Below the pieces are notes generated by a model, which did not search any database, was not told the DNA's origin, and saw only the letters and a program-made list of their open reading frames with translations. The position numbers and the translations under genes are program-made. From positions 2,294,001-2,358,000 of the forward strand of contig NZ_AP024202.1 of NCBI RefSeq assembly GCF_021654855.1: a DNA stretch of 64,000 nucleotides, read 5' to 3'. Below are positions 35,341 through 45,826 of this stretch, piece by piece. The first letter of the stretch is position 1, and every line of letters starts with the position of its first letter. The stretch comes from Thiomicrorhabdus immobilis. GTDB lineage: Bacteria > Pseudomonadota > Gammaproteobacteria > Thiomicrospirales > Thiomicrospiraceae.

Positions 35341-35366
35341 TATTTTGTCGATTTTAATTTAATAAA

Positions 35367-35819
35367 CTAACAGACATTACCTTCTTGAAACCCTGGGTTC
35401 CAAGGGTGGTCTAAACGGATTAAACCGTTATCAACCGGAGGCACGGTAATATCGCCGTTGCATTGTTTCCAGGCATTGAAGCCGCCGGCCAGGTTGACCA
35501 CATTGGTGTAACCCATTTTCAGCATGGTATCCACGGCTAAAGCGCCACGCCCGCCGGATAGGCAGAATACGACCCAACCTTGGTCCAAGTCGGCTAATTC
35601 ACCCATATGACCTTCATAACACTTATCGCACATCGGCTCTAACATGCCACGCGGCACATGCACCGACATCGGAATCGTACCGTCTAGATATTCGGCAGGT
35701 TCACGCACATCAAGCGGTTTGTAACCACCGCATTTAAACAGGTCTTTAGCTTCTGAAGTGGACACCTCTTTAATATTGGCCTTGGCTTCCGCCACGATAT
35801 CTTTTAAACGCATTGCCAT
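35367..35819 (-). CDS. Rhodanese-like sulfurtransferase
   Basis: The protein has 150 residues and a single rhodanese domain. The active-site loop VVFCLSGGRGAL contains the persulfide-forming cysteine, and LDVREPAEYLDGTIP is the family's N-terminal signature. Two extra cysteine pairs (MCDKC; KQC) could bind metal or form disulfides. It is cytoplasmic, with no signal peptide. Rhodaneses move sulfane sulfur, consistent with but not diagnostic of a sulfur-oxidizing host. A ribosome site (AAGGAG) precedes the ATG. Confidence 0.9.
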   Translation of the reverse strand: MAMRLKDIVAEAKANIKEVSTSEAKDLFKCGGYKPLDVREPAEYLDGTIPMSVHVPRGMLEPMCDKCYEGHMGELADLDQGWVVFCLSGGRGALAVDTMLKMGYTNVVNLAGGFNAWKQCNGDITVPPVDNGLIRLDHPWNPGFQEGNVC

Positions 35820-35893
35820 AACACACTCCTTGAAAGAGAGAAACTTTTAGTAATCAATCACATAGAAATAGTAGCACACTATTCAGCACGGTT

Positions 35894-36688
35894 TTATTTC
35901 ACTTTGATCAAAACCGAGGTTTTTAATCTTTGTCTAGCATCAAATAACTGCTTGCCGGCATAGTTCACCGCAATTAAGGTTCCGAAACCTGTTGAGGTGG
36001 CAATCAACAACATAATCATGATTTGATACTTCACCGCTTCCATAGGGTCTGCACCCGCTAAAATCTGCCCGGTCATCATCCCCGGTAACGAGATGATGCC
36101 TGCGGCAACCAACATATTCATCACAGGAATCATGGCGGCATGCAAACTCTGTTGTTTAATGAAATCCAACGATTGCTTGGCGGTTTTCCCTAAGGCCAAC
36201 TGGGCTTCTATTTTCGCTTTCATCTGCACGGCGTTGCGTGTCAGTGAATCTAAACCTAAACCTATCGCGGTCATACTATTACCTAACAACATGCCCAATA
36301 ACGGGATGGCATATTGCGGCTGATACCAAGGTTCAGGTTGAATCACCAGGGTCAACACCCCAATCAACAACAATAAAGCGGTAAACGACAGCGATAAAAA
36401 GCCAATCATCAAACCGTGTAAACGTTTAAAGCGGTATTGCTGGCGTTTGGTAATTTCATAGCCTGCCGCCGAGAGCATGACAATTCCCACCAGCGCAATC
36501 CAAAGTGGATTTTCTGAATAGAATACCCAACTTAACCAGACCCCCATAAACAGCAATTGCACAACCATTCTAGTGGTTGCCCACCATAGATGCTTTACCT
36601 GGCTAAACCCGTTCAACCACAAGAAAAGCCCTAATAAAAACACCAAAAAAGAGAGGGTGGCCAAATCCCAATAACTAATCAAAATCAT
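35894..36688 (-). CDS. fetB: ABC transporter permease FetB (YbbM)
   Basis: The 264-residue membrane protein has about seven hydrophobic segments. The family motif is in PLLGMLLGNSMTAIGLGLDSL, and LPGMMTGQILAGADPMEAVKYQ follows near residue 195. FetAB is an iron-export ABC transporter in E. coli that helps with peroxide stress. Its start overlaps the end of the ATPase gene by four bases, so the pair is coupled. Confidence 0.9.
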   Translation of the reverse strand: MILISYWDLATLSFLVFLLGLFLWLNGFSQVKHLWWATTRMVVQLLFMGVWLSWVFYSENPLWIALVGIVMLSAAGYEITKRQQYRFKRLHGLMIGFLSLSFTALLLLIGVLTLVIQPEPWYQPQYAIPLLGMLLGNSMTAIGLGLDSLTRNAVQMKAKIEAQLALGKTAKQSLDFIKQQSLHAAMIPVMNMLVAAGIISLPGMMTGQILAGADPMEAVKYQIMIMLLIATSTGFGTLIAVNYAGKQLFDARQRLKTSVLIKVK

Positions 36689-37335
36689 GATCGCCCCTCC
36701 TCTTTAGCGACAAATACCAGTTGGCAGTTTTCACAACTCAATCGCTGTTGTTGCTCTTCATCATGGCTGATCCATAAAGCACAGGTTTGATTTGTGTTGA
36801 TATAGTCGACGACAAGCCGCTCAACCAACTGGGCGCTTTTAGGGTCTAAATTTGCGGTGATTTCATCAAGCAAAAGCACTTTAGGTCGATACTGTAAACC
36901 ACGCAATAACGCCAATCGCTGCTTTTCTCCAGAGGATAAGTCATCCGGATTCTTTTCAAGGATGGACGGCTTTAAACCCACCGAGTTTAAAATTTCCGTG
37001 TCAGGCTGGGTATCGAAATGCTCAGCAACATGGTCTCGCCACCAGGCGGTTTCCGCCGAAAAATACATCACTTGTGAGCGCCATTTTTCAGGACACATTT
37101 GATTTTGCTCTTGGCCATACAGTTCAACCAGCCCGGAGTGTTCAATTAAGTCGGCCAAGGCTTTTAAAAATTGCGATTTGCCGGTTCCTGAGGCACCAGA
37201 AACCATCCAAATCTGCTGACGGTTCAAACTCAAATCAACCGCGTTAGGCATACCCCAAGCCTGCAACGACTTTATCTGCAAAACAAGTGGGTTCTGGTTG
37301 TCCCGGTTTTGTTGGGGTTCAGAGGAAAATGACAT
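36685..37335 (-). CDS. fetA: ABC transporter ATPase FetA (YbbL)
   Basis: The protein has 216 residues. Walker A is GASGTGKSQ, the signature loop LSSGEKQRLALLRGL, Walker B VLLLDEITANLD and the switch histidine is in ISHDEE. It is the ATPase partner of FetB directly downstream. The gene starts 17 bases after uvrD on the same strand and may be read through from it. No Fur box was seen. Confidence 0.9.
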   Translation of the reverse strand: MSFSSEPQQNRDNQNPLVLQIKSLQAWGMPNAVDLSLNRQQIWMVSGASGTGKSQFLKALADLIEHSGLVELYGQEQNQMCPEKWRSQVMYFSAETAWWRDHVAEHFDTQPDTEILNSVGLKPSILEKNPDDLSSGEKQRLALLRGLQYRPKVLLLDEITANLDPKSAQLVERLVVDYINTNQTCALWISHDEEQQQRLSCENCQLVFVAKEEGRS

Positions 37336-37352
37336 GATTGTTCAATTCGTCC

Positions 37353-39626
37353 TTAAGCTCTTTTCTCTAAATTGGCATAAGCCATCACCAACCACTTAGA
37401 GCCGGCATGGGTGAAATTGACTTGAATGCGGGCGTGTTCACCACTACCTTCCGTGCTCAAAACGATACCATCGCCGAACTTTTGATGGAACACCCGTTCA
37501 CCCACGTTATAGCCGGTTTCATTCACCTTGCTCGACAAGCCAAATGCCGGCTGTTGTGAATATCCGCCAAAAGATGGCGCCACAGAGCCCGATAAACGTA
37601 CCGCTTCGATACAATCTTGAGGAATCTCTTTAATGAATCGGGAGGGCGTTGGAAACAGCTCTTTACCATGCAATCTGCGACGAGTGGCATAGGTAATCAT
37701 CAGTTGTTTTTCGGCACGGGTGACGCCCACATAAGCTAGTCGACGCTCCTCTTCCAAACGAGAAGCATCTTCATAAGATTGCTGTGATGGGAACAAGCCC
37801 TCTTCGACACCAATCATAAACACCAATGGAAACTCCAGTCCTTTGGCGGCATGCAACGTCATCAGCTGTACCGAAGATTCCCATTCATCCGCTTGGCGTT
37901 CTCCCGCTTCTAACGCCGCCTGGGCTAAAAATTCAGATAAAGGATTATCGAATACCGGATTGAGCAATAAAGTATTGCCATCTTCGTCAACCCCATCAAA
38001 CTCATTTTGACCGGCAAACGCTTGTGCTTCACTCTCAATGCCGTCGGCATTTTGCTGGGCACTGGCCTGTTTGAATTGACTGGCGGCATTGATTAACTCA
38101 TCGATGTTTTCCAGGCGACCTTGACCTTGTTCTGACCGATCTTTCTCAAAATGCGCCTGCAAGCCCGATTGCGAAACCACTTTTAACATTTGATCTTCTA
38201 GATTAAGTTCACGGGTTACATCATCCAGGTTATCGATCAGCTCTAAAAACCCAGCAACCGAAGATTTGGCTTTAGGCGTTAAACCACTCTCCACCAACTT
38301 CTCAGCCGCTTGCCACAGTGAGATTTGTTGCTGCTTGGCCATTTCACGAATGCTGTCTGCGGTTTTTTGGCCGATGCCTCGTGGCGGATGGTTATAGGCT
38401 CGTTCAAATGCAGCGTCATCCTCACGGCTAACCAGTAAACGTAGGTAACTTAAGACATCTTTAATCTCGGCACGGTCATAGAAACGCAAACCGCCATAAA
38501 CACGATACGGAATCTGCGCCTGCATCAAAGCCTGTTCTAAAATACGCGATTGCGCATTGGAGCGGTATAAAATGGCCACCTCATTACGCGCACCACCATT
38601 CTCACACCACTGTTCGATTTGATTACAGACATAACGCGCTTCGTCCATCTCATTAAAGGCTTCGTAGACTTTAATTAAATCACCCGCTTCACCCGCACTC
38701 CACAACTGCTTACCCATACGAGAAGTATTATTGGCGATTAAGCCGTTAGCGGCTTTTAGAATGGTTTCGGTAGAACGATAGTTCTGCTCAAGACGCACCA
38801 TTTTGACATTGGCAAAATCTTCATCAAACTGACGGATATTCTCTACTTTGGCGCCACGCCAACCGTAAATGGATTGGTCATCATCCCCAACCACAAACAA
38901 TTTACCCGAGCCACCGGCCAACACCCTCAACCAAGCGTATTGCAAACTGTTGGTATCTTGGAACTCGTCCACCAGAATGTGTTTGAAACGGGCTTGATAA
39001 TGCGCCAGTACCATCGGATGTTTCAACCAAAGCTCATGCGCCCTCAATAACAGTTCGGCAAAATCCACCAGGCCTGATCTCTGACATTGCTCTTCATAGG
39101 CTTTATAAACTTGAACCATCTTGGCCACGAACGGGTTATGACCGATATCGATGTGATGCGGGCGACGCCCTTCCTCTTTTTCGCCATTGATAAACGCTTG
39201 AATCTGTTTATGCGGCCACTGCGCTTCATCCAGTTCCATCGCTTTTAAAAGACGTTTGATGACACGTTTCTGGTCATCGGAATCTAAAATCTGGAAATCT
39301 TTTGGCAGGCCGGCTTCTTGATGATGTTGACGTAAAATACGGTAGGCAATACCGTGAAACGTGCCCATGGTTAAGCCATTGGCTTGCTGACCAATCAGGC
39401 TTTCTATGCGGCCACGCATCTCATTAGAGGCTTTATTGGTAAAGGTAACCGCCAAAACATTATAAGGGGAGTGCCCCATCACCTGGGTCAACCAGGCGAT
39501 ACGATGCACTAAAACACGGGTCTTGCCACTACCCGCACCGGCCAAAATCAAAGCATGCGTTTCATCAGCGGTCACCGCTTCACGCTGTGCGTCATTTAAA
39601 TCATTTAATATAAAAGAGATATCCAT
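37353..39626 (-). CDS. uvrD: DNA helicase II UvrD
   Basis: The 757-residue SF1A helicase acts in nucleotide-excision and mismatch repair. Motifs are in order: Q motif (NDAQREAV), Walker A (AGAGSGKTRV), Ia (VTFTNKAS), Walker B (LVDEFQDTN), III (GDDDQSIYGWRGA), IV (LEQNYRS), V (LMTLHAAKGLEF) and VI (AYVGVTRAEK). The C-terminal Tudor-like UvrD segment (GERVFHQKFGDGIVLSTEG) is present, which favours UvrD over Rep. It is the first gene of a run with fetAB. Confidence 0.95.
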   Translation of the reverse strand: MDISFILNDLNDAQREAVTADETHALILAGAGSGKTRVLVHRIAWLTQVMGHSPYNVLAVTFTNKASNEMRGRIESLIGQQANGLTMGTFHGIAYRILRQHHQEAGLPKDFQILDSDDQKRVIKRLLKAMELDEAQWPHKQIQAFINGEKEEGRRPHHIDIGHNPFVAKMVQVYKAYEEQCQRSGLVDFAELLLRAHELWLKHPMVLAHYQARFKHILVDEFQDTNSLQYAWLRVLAGGSGKLFVVGDDDQSIYGWRGAKVENIRQFDEDFANVKMVRLEQNYRSTETILKAANGLIANNTSRMGKQLWSAGEAGDLIKVYEAFNEMDEARYVCNQIEQWCENGGARNEVAILYRSNAQSRILEQALMQAQIPYRVYGGLRFYDRAEIKDVLSYLRLLVSREDDAAFERAYNHPPRGIGQKTADSIREMAKQQQISLWQAAEKLVESGLTPKAKSSVAGFLELIDNLDDVTRELNLEDQMLKVVSQSGLQAHFEKDRSEQGQGRLENIDELINAASQFKQASAQQNADGIESEAQAFAGQNEFDGVDEDGNTLLLNPVFDNPLSEFLAQAALEAGERQADEWESSVQLMTLHAAKGLEFPLVFMIGVEEGLFPSQQSYEDASRLEEERRLAYVGVTRAEKQLMITYATRRRLHGKELFPTPSRFIKEIPQDCIEAVRLSGSVAPSFGGYSQQPAFGLSSKVNETGYNVGERVFHQKFGDGIVLSTEGSGEHARIQVNFTHAGSKWLVMAYANLEKRA

Positions 39627-40105
39627 TCATTTTTTCCATATCCCATGCCGTTTGAATTTTGGTTAACGACAAGGGGTTCAACACAAGATAATTATTGGCT
39701 AATATCGTACGATAAATGCTTCCTGATTTGGCGAAATTAACCATGCAATCATCAGTAATGCATTAACTTAAAGGGATTGTTGGAACGCCTTAATTGAAAG
39801 ACTTCTAAAAACAGGACTCGACAGAAGCCCTCCCTCGCCCCAAAAAACAGTAATCTTTAATATTTATTTTCTAAATTCACTTGATATTTAAAAATTGTTA
39901 AGGTAATGTTAGCCAAATACCAAAAAAATGATTACAGAATCAATGCAAGAAGTGTTATTTAAAACGAATTAAAAACACCTTTTGGCATCACATCAAATAG
40001 ATTTAAATCCATACAGTTCCTACAAGATTCTTAAACGTTCTAATTAAACGGATTCGTTCATTCGAAATAGGGTTTGCTGTATGTTAAATAGAGTTAGGAG
40101 AAAAC
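39627..40105. other. 479-base gap between divergent uvrD and trxA
   Basis: AT-rich and without a coding frame of note. ATCGTACGAT (near 39707) is a short palindrome. The promoter region of trxA must lie here, but no confident -35/-10 pair could be assigned. Confidence 0.5.
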
Positions 40106-40420
40106 ATGATTTCAACAAGCGATTCAAACTTTGATGCAGAAGTTTTACAATCAGACATTCCAGTATTAGTCGATTTTTGGGCTGAATGGTGTGGACCTTG
40201 TAAAATGATTGCACCAATTCTTGATGATATTACCGCTGAATATGAAGGCCGTGTAAAAGTAGCTAAGTTAAACATCGATGAGAACCCAGCAACTCCACCA
40301 AAATATGGTGTTCGTGGTATTCCAACATTGATGTTGTTCAAAAATGGTGAAGTAGATGCAACCCAAGTAGGCGCTCTATCTAAATCACAATTAACGGCTT
40401 TCTTAGACGGAAACCTTTAA
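40106..40420 (+). CDS. trxA: Thioredoxin
   Basis: The 104-residue cytoplasmic disulfide reductase has active site Cys29-Gly-Pro-Cys32 ([10 protein letters not shown]) and the cis-proline loop [10 protein letters not shown] ribosome site (TTAGGAGA) lies 6 bases before the ATG. It is followed by rho in the same order as in many Gammaproteobacteria (trxA-rho). An inverted repeat at 40425-40459 lies between them. Confidence 0.95.
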   Translation: MISTSDSNFDAEVLQSDIPVLVDFWAEWCGPCKMIAPILDDITAEYEGRVKVAKLNIDENPATPPKYGVRGIPTLMLFKNGEVDATQVGALSKSQLTAFLDGNL

Positions 40421-40424
40421 TACC

Positions 40425-40459
40425 ACTCTCCCGAGTTATCAAAGATCGCTCGGGAGTAG
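40425..40459 (+). terminator. Inverted repeat between trxA and rho
   Basis: CTCCCGAG (40428-40435) pairs with CTCGGGAG (40449-40456). No T run follows, so it may be a leaky terminator or part of the autoregulated rho leader. Confidence 0.5.
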
Positions 40460-40570
40460 CACGACCCCATCCAGACAAGTCACCTGAACTTCATTGAAAC
40501 CAACCCATTAAAATTAAGTCACATTAATTTCAACCTCTCAAGATAACCATCAAATAAAAAACTAAAAATT

Positions 40571-41827
40571 ATGCATTTACTCGATTTAAAAAAACAATCT
40601 GCCGCTAAATTACTCGACCTTGCCGCAAGCATGGGATTGGACAACTTAGCTCGTTTACGTAAACAAGATATTATCTTCGCTATTTTGAAAGCTCATTCTA
40701 AAAAAGGTGAGGATATTTTTGGCGAAGGCGTTTTAGAAATACTACCTGATGGTTTTGGTTTCTTACGTTCTGGTGACGGTTCTTACCTAGCCGGGCCAGA
40801 TGACCTTTATGTTTCTCCTAGCCAAATTCGCCGTTTTGGATTACGTAAAGGGGATACCATTCAAGGGAAAATCCGTCCACCAAAAGAAGGTGAGCGTTAT
40901 TTTGCCCTGTTAAAAGTTGAACAAATCAACTACGAAGACCCAGATGTCGCTCGTAAGAAAATCGCTTTTGAAAACTTAACCCCATTGCACGCTCAAGAGC
41001 GTCTGAAGATGGAGATTGGTAACGGCAGCACCGAAGACATCACCCCTCGTATTATCGACATTGCCGCGCCATTTGGTAAAGGACAACGTGGATTGATTGT
41101 GGCTCCGCCAAAATCGGGTAAAACGGTTATTCTTCAACAAATGGCACAATCTATCGCTGAAAACTATCCAGATGCCCATCTGATTGTCCTACTGATTGAT
41201 GAACGTCCAGAAGAAGTAACGGAAATGGAACGTACTGTTCGCGGTGAAGTGATTTCATCCACTTTCGATGAACCGGCAACCCGTCACGTACAAGTTGCTG
41301 AAATGGTTATTGAAAAAGCCAAACGTTTAACCGAGCATAAGAAAGACGTTATTATCCTATTAGACTCGATTACCCGTTTAGCGCGTGCCTACAACACGGT
41401 GGTTCCGGCTTCTGGGAAAATCTTGACCGGTGGTGTGGATGCTAATGCATTACACCGCCCTAAACGTTTCTTTGGTGCGGCGCGTAACATTGAAGAAGGT
41501 GGTTCTTTAACCATCATCGCCACCGCTTTAGTGGATACAGGGTCTAAGATGGATGAGGTTATCTTTGAAGAATTCAAAGGGACCGGTAACATGGAACTTC
41601 ATCTTTCTCGCAGCATTGCTGAAAAACGTATTTTCCCTGCAATCAATCTAACGAAATCCGGTACACGTAAAGAAGAACTTCTGACCACTCCGGAAGAGTT
41701 GCAAAACATTTGGATTTTACGTCGTTTCCTACAATCGATGAACGAAATTGAAGCGATTGAAACCCTGATTGATCAAATGAAAGTATCGAAAACCAACGAT
41801 GCTCTATTTGATGCAATGAAAGGCTAA
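40571..41827 (+). CDS. rho: Transcription termination factor Rho
   Basis: The 418-residue hexameric RNA-dependent ATPase has the usual Rho length. The N-terminal RNA-binding part is about 1-130 ([31 protein letters not shown]). The ATPase part has Walker A (APPKSGKTV), Walker B ([15 protein letters not shown]) and a Q-loop-type [12 protein letters not shown]. Its 150-base leader is consistent with the autoregulation known for Rho. The gene is intact. Confidence 0.96.
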   Translation: MHLLDLKKQSAAKLLDLAASMGLDNLARLRKQDIIFAILKAHSKKGEDIFGEGVLEILPDGFGFLRSGDGSYLAGPDDLYVSPSQIRRFGLRKGDTIQGKIRPPKEGERYFALLKVEQINYEDPDVARKKIAFENLTPLHAQERLKMEIGNGSTEDITPRIIDIAAPFGKGQRGLIVAPPKSGKTVILQQMAQSIAENYPDAHLIVLLIDERPEEVTEMERTVRGEVISSTFDEPATRHVQVAEMVIEKAKRLTEHKKDVIILLDSITRLARAYNTVVPASGKILTGGVDANALHRPKRFFGAARNIEEGGSLTIIATALVDTGSKMDEVIFEEFKGTGNMELHLSRSIAEKRIFPAINLTKSGTRKEELLTTPEELQNIWILRRFLQSMNEIEAIETLIDQMKVSKTNDALFDAMKG

Positions 41828-41921
41828 TTGCAGAAAAAACAACCAGCTTCCGTAAATTTGTTTACGGAACTAAAACCATGTATTTCTTGATAAAAAGATG
41901 CATCCATCTGAAAAAAGATTG

Positions 41922-41949
41922 TTGCATTTCTTATTTTTATCAATATAAT
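41922..41949 (+). promoter_or_regulatory. Sigma-70 promoter of the L31 gene
   Basis: TTGCAT (41922-41927), 16 bases, TATAAT (41944-41949). It lies about 40 bases before the start codon. Confidence 0.7.
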
Positions 41950-41991
41950 GCTCTTTTTTTATAGAATTAACTAATTAATTGGACCGTCATC

Positions 41992-42240
41992 ATGAAAGCA
42001 GACATTCATCCAGAGTACAAAGACGTAGTTTTCCAGGATATCTCAACTGGCGAAACTTTCATTACTCGCTCAACAATTGAAAAGACTTCTGGCGACACTA
42101 TTACTCTAGACGGTAAAGACTACCCGCTAGTACGTGTTGAAGTTTCTAGCGCATCTCACCCTTTCTACACTGGTAAGCAAACACTTGTGGATACAGAAGG
42201 TCGTGTTGAGAAGTTCAAGCAGAAATACGCTCGTCGTTAA
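41992..42240 (+). CDS. rpmE2: 50S ribosomal protein L31 type B (zinc-free form)
   Basis: At 82 residues it has the length of the type B form, not the ~70-residue type A. It lacks the CxxC zinc ligands of the zinc-binding form; no cysteine is present. Motifs [16 protein letters not shown] and [12 protein letters not shown] are characteristic. In many bacteria this paralog replaces the zinc form under zinc shortage and is Zur-controlled. Here it has a strong plain promoter and its own terminator and no visible Zur box, so it may be the only L31. Confidence 0.95.
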   Translation: MKADIHPEYKDVVFQDISTGETFITRSTIEKTSGDTITLDGKDYPLVRVEVSSASHPFYTGKQTLVDTEGRVEKFKQKYARR

Positions 42241-42261
42241 TCAAATCTTTTTGGTTACACG

Positions 42262-42301
42262 AAAAAGCGCTATTGGCTCCAAGCCTCTAGCGCTTTTTTT
42301 A
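42262..42301 (+). terminator. Intrinsic terminator after L31
   Basis: AAAAGCGCTA and TAGCGCTTTTTTT form a strong stem with a T tail. Confidence 0.9.
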
Positions 42302-42361
42302 TAGCTACGGTTTGATACCCGCCAATTACGACAACGTCTCAAGCCTGCTGAAAACAAAATG

Positions 42362-42373
42362 ACCAGGCCTGGT
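42362..42373. repeat. Dispersed palindrome ACCAGGCCTGGT
   Basis: A perfect 12-base copy between the L31 terminator and the nuclease gene. Confidence 0.85.
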
Positions 42374-42447
42374 AATGATTCACGATATTTTTCAATGGCT
42401 CAGCAATTGCTTTGTATTTATCCATTAAAATCATTACAATCAATGCC

Positions 42448-43263
42448 ATGACTAAATTAATCCCAGCTCTTATCTTTCTTCTCGGTCTTACGAATTCTAT
42501 TGCCGCATTTTCTGCTGACGAAGAAACCTGCCAAATTGACACCAACAAGCTGCTTTGGACCAAAGCGGAATACGCCATTACCGGGGATACGATTGTGATC
42601 AACAATCAACGTGTCCGATTGGCGGGAATTTACGCGCCACAAATTGAGAAAAAGCAGAAATGGCACACTCCAGGCGAACCTTTGGCAAAAGAATCGCAAA
42701 CCTTTTTGAATAAACTATTGGCCAATAACGATTTAGAGGTGGGTGTGGAATTTGATAAAACCCGCCTTGATAACCGCAACCGTCAACTTGCACACTTGTT
42801 TTTCAAAGATGGCACCAGTATCCAACAAAAAATGCTGGAAAGCGGTTATGCAATCGGCCGCACCACCTATGGCAACCTGAAACATGCAAAATGCTACTAC
42901 CAAGCGGAACAAAAAGCCCGTGATGGAGGTTATCAATTATGGGATTTTTTGGCAAAAAATCCCGACAGGCATTTTCCTTTAGCCGAAAGCACCACCCTCA
43001 CTTCAGAGGATGAAGGCTATCGAATCATTAGGGGGAAAGTGGTCAAAGTCGATAAATCATCGAGCAACTATATTATCAATATGGATACCACCGGAATCCG
43101 GGTGCAGAAAAAGTATTGGGATAACTTTGATTACAACAAACTTGAGGCTCTCGATGGACAAACCATTGAAGTCAGGGGCTACGCCTACCTCTATAAAGGG
43201 GCGATGTATATGCTGATTGAAAACCCTTACGCCATCAACCTCTTCAATCCGCTTAACCAGTAG
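42448..43263 (+). CDS. Secreted thermonuclease-family (SNase-like) nuclease
   Basis: The ATG at 42448 starts with a signal peptide (about 1-21), giving 271 residues; the ribosome site is weak. The SNase domain (about 30-175) has RLAGIYAP with the first catalytic-type Arg, an acidic residue in EPLAKES, and DNRNRQLAHLFFKDG with the second Arg. The C-terminal ~90 residues are an OB-like extension (IIRGKVVKVDKSSSNYIINM). It probably degrades DNA or RNA in the periplasm or outside the cell. Confidence 0.82.
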   Translation: MTKLIPALIFLLGLTNSIAAFSADEETCQIDTNKLLWTKAEYAITGDTIVINNQRVRLAGIYAPQIEKKQKWHTPGEPLAKESQTFLNKLLANNDLEVGVEFDKTRLDNRNRQLAHLFFKDGTSIQQKMLESGYAIGRTTYGNLKHAKCYYQAEQKARDGGYQLWDFLAKNPDRHFPLAESTTLTSEDEGYRIIRGKVVKVDKSSSNYIINMDTTGIRVQKKYWDNFDYNKLEALDGQTIEVRGYAYLYKGAMYMLIENPYAINLFNPLNQ

Positions 43264-43384
43264 CAACCCTGCCTAAAGACGCTTACACCACTTCTATCTG
43301 CCTAAACCTTGCTTTAGTGGCGCATTTCGCTAAAATAACCCCCTTATTTTTAGCTTTAATATATTTAATATAAAGGGCCTTGTT

Positions 43385-44449
43385 ATGGCAGAGTTACAAA
43401 ACGATCGTTTTTTACGAGCACTTCTCAAAGAACCCGTTGACCGCACTCCGGTTTGGATGATGCGTCAAGCAGGTCGTTATCTGCCTGAATACCGCGCAAC
43501 ACGCGCTAAAGCAGGGTCGTTCATGGATCTGTGTAAAAACGCCGAGCTCGCCTGTGAAGTGACCATTCAGCCTTTAGACCGCTACCCTCTTGATGCGGCT
43601 ATTCTATTTTCGGATATCTTGACGATTCCGGATGCCATGGGGCTTGAGCTTCGTTTTGCGGAAGGTGAAGGCCCAATTTTCGATAAGCCGATCAAAACCC
43701 AAGCCGATGTTGACCGTCTTTTTGTGCCGGACATGGGTTCAGATTTAGGTTATGTTATGAATGCGGTAAGCACCATCCGTAAAGAACTCAATGGTCGAGT
43801 ACCGCTGATTGGTTTCTCAGGAAGCCCGTGGACCTTAGCCACTTATATGGTTGAAGGCGGTTCAAGCAAGCAGTTTGGTAAAGTCAAAGGCATGATGTTC
43901 GAACAGCCTAAAATGATGCACCAAATCTTAGACGTTTTGGCAGATTCGGTAACCGCTTACCTAAACGCACAAATTGAAGCAGGCGCGCAAGCGGTGCAAA
44001 TCTTTGACACTTGGGGTGGCCTGTTGACACCTCGTGACTACAAAGCGTTTTCATTAGACTATATGGCTAAAATCGTTGATGGTTTAATCAAAGAGAAAGA
44101 TGGCCGTAAAGTGCCTTGTATTTTATATACCAAAGGTGGCGGCCAGTGGTTAAACGCTATGGCGGATGCCGGTGCGGACTGTTTAGGGATTGACTGGACA
44201 ATGGACATGGCCGATGCACGTGCGCAAGTAGGTGACCGTGTTGCTCTGCAAGGGAACATGGATCCAACCGTACTTTACGCATCTCCAGAGCGTGTCCGTC
44301 AAGAAGTCAAAAGCGTTCTCGACAGCTATGGCAAAGGGACTGGGCATGTATTCAACTTGGGGCATGGCATTCACCCAGGCATTGACCCGGAAACGGTGGA
44401 TGCTTTCATCAATGCCGTGGTGGACTACAGCCCTGAATACCACAAGTAA
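43385..44449 (+). CDS. hemE: Uroporphyrinogen decarboxylase
   Basis: The 354-residue heme biosynthesis enzyme converts uroporphyrinogen III to coproporphyrinogen III. The N-terminal signature [18 protein letters not shown] and the catalytic Asp in [12 protein letters not shown] are intact, as is [16 protein letters not shown] near the C-terminus. It stands alone with a strong terminator. The ATG at 43385 follows AAAGGG. Confidence 0.97.
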   Translation: MAELQNDRFLRALLKEPVDRTPVWMMRQAGRYLPEYRATRAKAGSFMDLCKNAELACEVTIQPLDRYPLDAAILFSDILTIPDAMGLELRFAEGEGPIFDKPIKTQADVDRLFVPDMGSDLGYVMNAVSTIRKELNGRVPLIGFSGSPWTLATYMVEGGSSKQFGKVKGMMFEQPKMMHQILDVLADSVTAYLNAQIEAGAQAVQIFDTWGGLLTPRDYKAFSLDYMAKIVDGLIKEKDGRKVPCILYTKGGGQWLNAMADAGADCLGIDWTMDMADARAQVGDRVALQGNMDPTVLYASPERVRQEVKSVLDSYGKGTGHVFNLGHGIHPGIDPETVDAFINAVVDYSPEYHK

Positions 44450-44463
44450 AGCTACTTTACTGA

Positions 44464-44502
44464 GCAATAAAAAACCCGCGATTGATGCGGGTTTTTTATT
44501 GC
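44464..44502. terminator. Bidirectional terminator between hemE and the EAL-HDOD gene
   Basis: GCAATAAAAAACCCGC and GCGGGTTTTTTATTGC form a long perfect stem with A/T tracts on both sides. Confidence 0.92.
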
Positions 44503-44548
44503 CTGGCTTTTATGCCTGGTTTTTAAATGTGTCTGTACAAACTTAACT

Positions 44549-45754
44549 TCAGCCTAAATCAATCGCTTCAGCAAACCTCATCGCTTCTAGGTACAGAGCC
44601 GATAACTCCGACGCACTCATATTGTCAGGTAAAACAAAATCCGTTTGCCCCTGCTCCAAGCCTTTAACCACTTTCAATACCAAGCCCAAATCACCCGTTT
44701 GTTCAAGTAAGGCATCATGTATCGCATTATCCAGCCCAAGCTTGTCCAATAACACGGATAATTCCGTATCCATAACGGCATCTAAACATGAAAACAGACC
44801 TACCGTGAAATAACTGTCCTTAGAGTATCGGCCAAGCCTACCGCCCACCAACTCACAAAACTTAGCTCTGGTTAACGCCGTTGTAAACAATTCCACAGGC
44901 TTGTCATCCACTCCGGACAACACCAACATGCTTGCCCAGCTTTTAAGGCGATTTAACCCAAAACGTAATACGGCATCATGGATCGAGGAAATCTGCACAC
45001 CTACGCCACTGCTTTCAGCGACAAACTTCAATAGTTTTTGACTTAAAGAGACATCTTTACCAATGATGTCTGACAGCTGATGCATATCAATATCAGGATT
45101 ATAGACATTCGCCAGAAGCTCAAGCATGGTCATTTTATTATTAGGTAAACGTCTACCTTGTATAATTTTCGGTCTAGCAAAAAAGTAACCTTGAAAATAA
45201 TCAAAACCCAGCTTGGCACAGAACTCGAATTGCTCACGCGTTTCGACCTTTTCAGCCAATAACTTAATATCTTTCGCTTTTAGACGCTGTGAATGTTCAA
45301 TCAACTGCTTGGGTCCAACCGCTTGGATTTCAACTTTTACGATATCGGCAAAGCGTTCAAGGGGTAGCAGTTCCGGGTTGAAAATATAGTCATCCAACGC
45401 GATGGTAAATCCCTGCTCTTTAAGCCTGCTTAATGAATCAATCAATTGCGGCGTGACCGCAACATCCTCAAGCACCTCGATCACCACGGTTTTTTTAGGG
45501 AAAAAGGGCTGATACTCACGTAACAGCAATCCCTCTGTGAAGTTGATGTAGCCTTTATGATTACCCAGCACTTCATCCAGACCCATTTCACCGAATACAT
45601 TCATCATCACTTGAGCAGAAGCGGCATCACCACCGATAATCATCGCATGGTTGTCCTGAGTATTGCCCCTAAACAGCAATTCATAGGCAACCACTTCCAT
45701 ATTTCGGTTAAAAATAGGCTGACGACCGATAAAGATATCGATGAACTCTCCCAT
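44549..45754 (-). CDS. EAL-HDOD signalling protein with degenerate EAL domain
   Basis: The start is ATG 45754 behind AAGGAA (401 residues). The N-terminal EAL-like domain (about 5-200) has YELLFR in place of the EAL triad and IALDDYIF in place of DDFGTG, so it should not hydrolyse c-di-GMP. The C-terminal HDOD domain (about 205-390) is of the YuxH/CdgJ type. Such proteins act as regulators of motility, twitching or biofilm through protein contacts. It may bind c-di-GMP or not. Confidence 0.85.
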   Translation of the reverse strand: MGEFIDIFIGRQPIFNRNMEVVAYELLFRGNTQDNHAMIIGGDAASAQVMMNVFGEMGLDEVLGNHKGYINFTEGLLLREYQPFFPKKTVVIEVLEDVAVTPQLIDSLSRLKEQGFTIALDDYIFNPELLPLERFADIVKVEIQAVGPKQLIEHSQRLKAKDIKLLAEKVETREQFEFCAKLGFDYFQGYFFARPKIIQGRRLPNNKMTMLELLANVYNPDIDMHQLSDIIGKDVSLSQKLLKFVAESSGVGVQISSIHDAVLRFGLNRLKSWASMLVLSGVDDKPVELFTTALTRAKFCELVGGRLGRYSKDSYFTVGLFSCLDAVMDTELSVLLDKLGLDNAIHDALLEQTGDLGLVLKVVKGLEQGQTDFVLPDNMSASELSALYLEAMRFAEAIDLG

Positions 45755-45826
45755 CTTGGAAGTTCCTTTTTCTTGACTGCTAACCAACTGCTAACCTCGC
45801 CACATTAAAAATCAGACCAACCTAAC

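Noticed and set aside
35142-35357. 71-codon plus-strand frame overlapping the 39-residue gene
   Set aside because: It crosses the palindromic hairpin, while the opposite strand has the better ribosome site and a membrane-protein profile.
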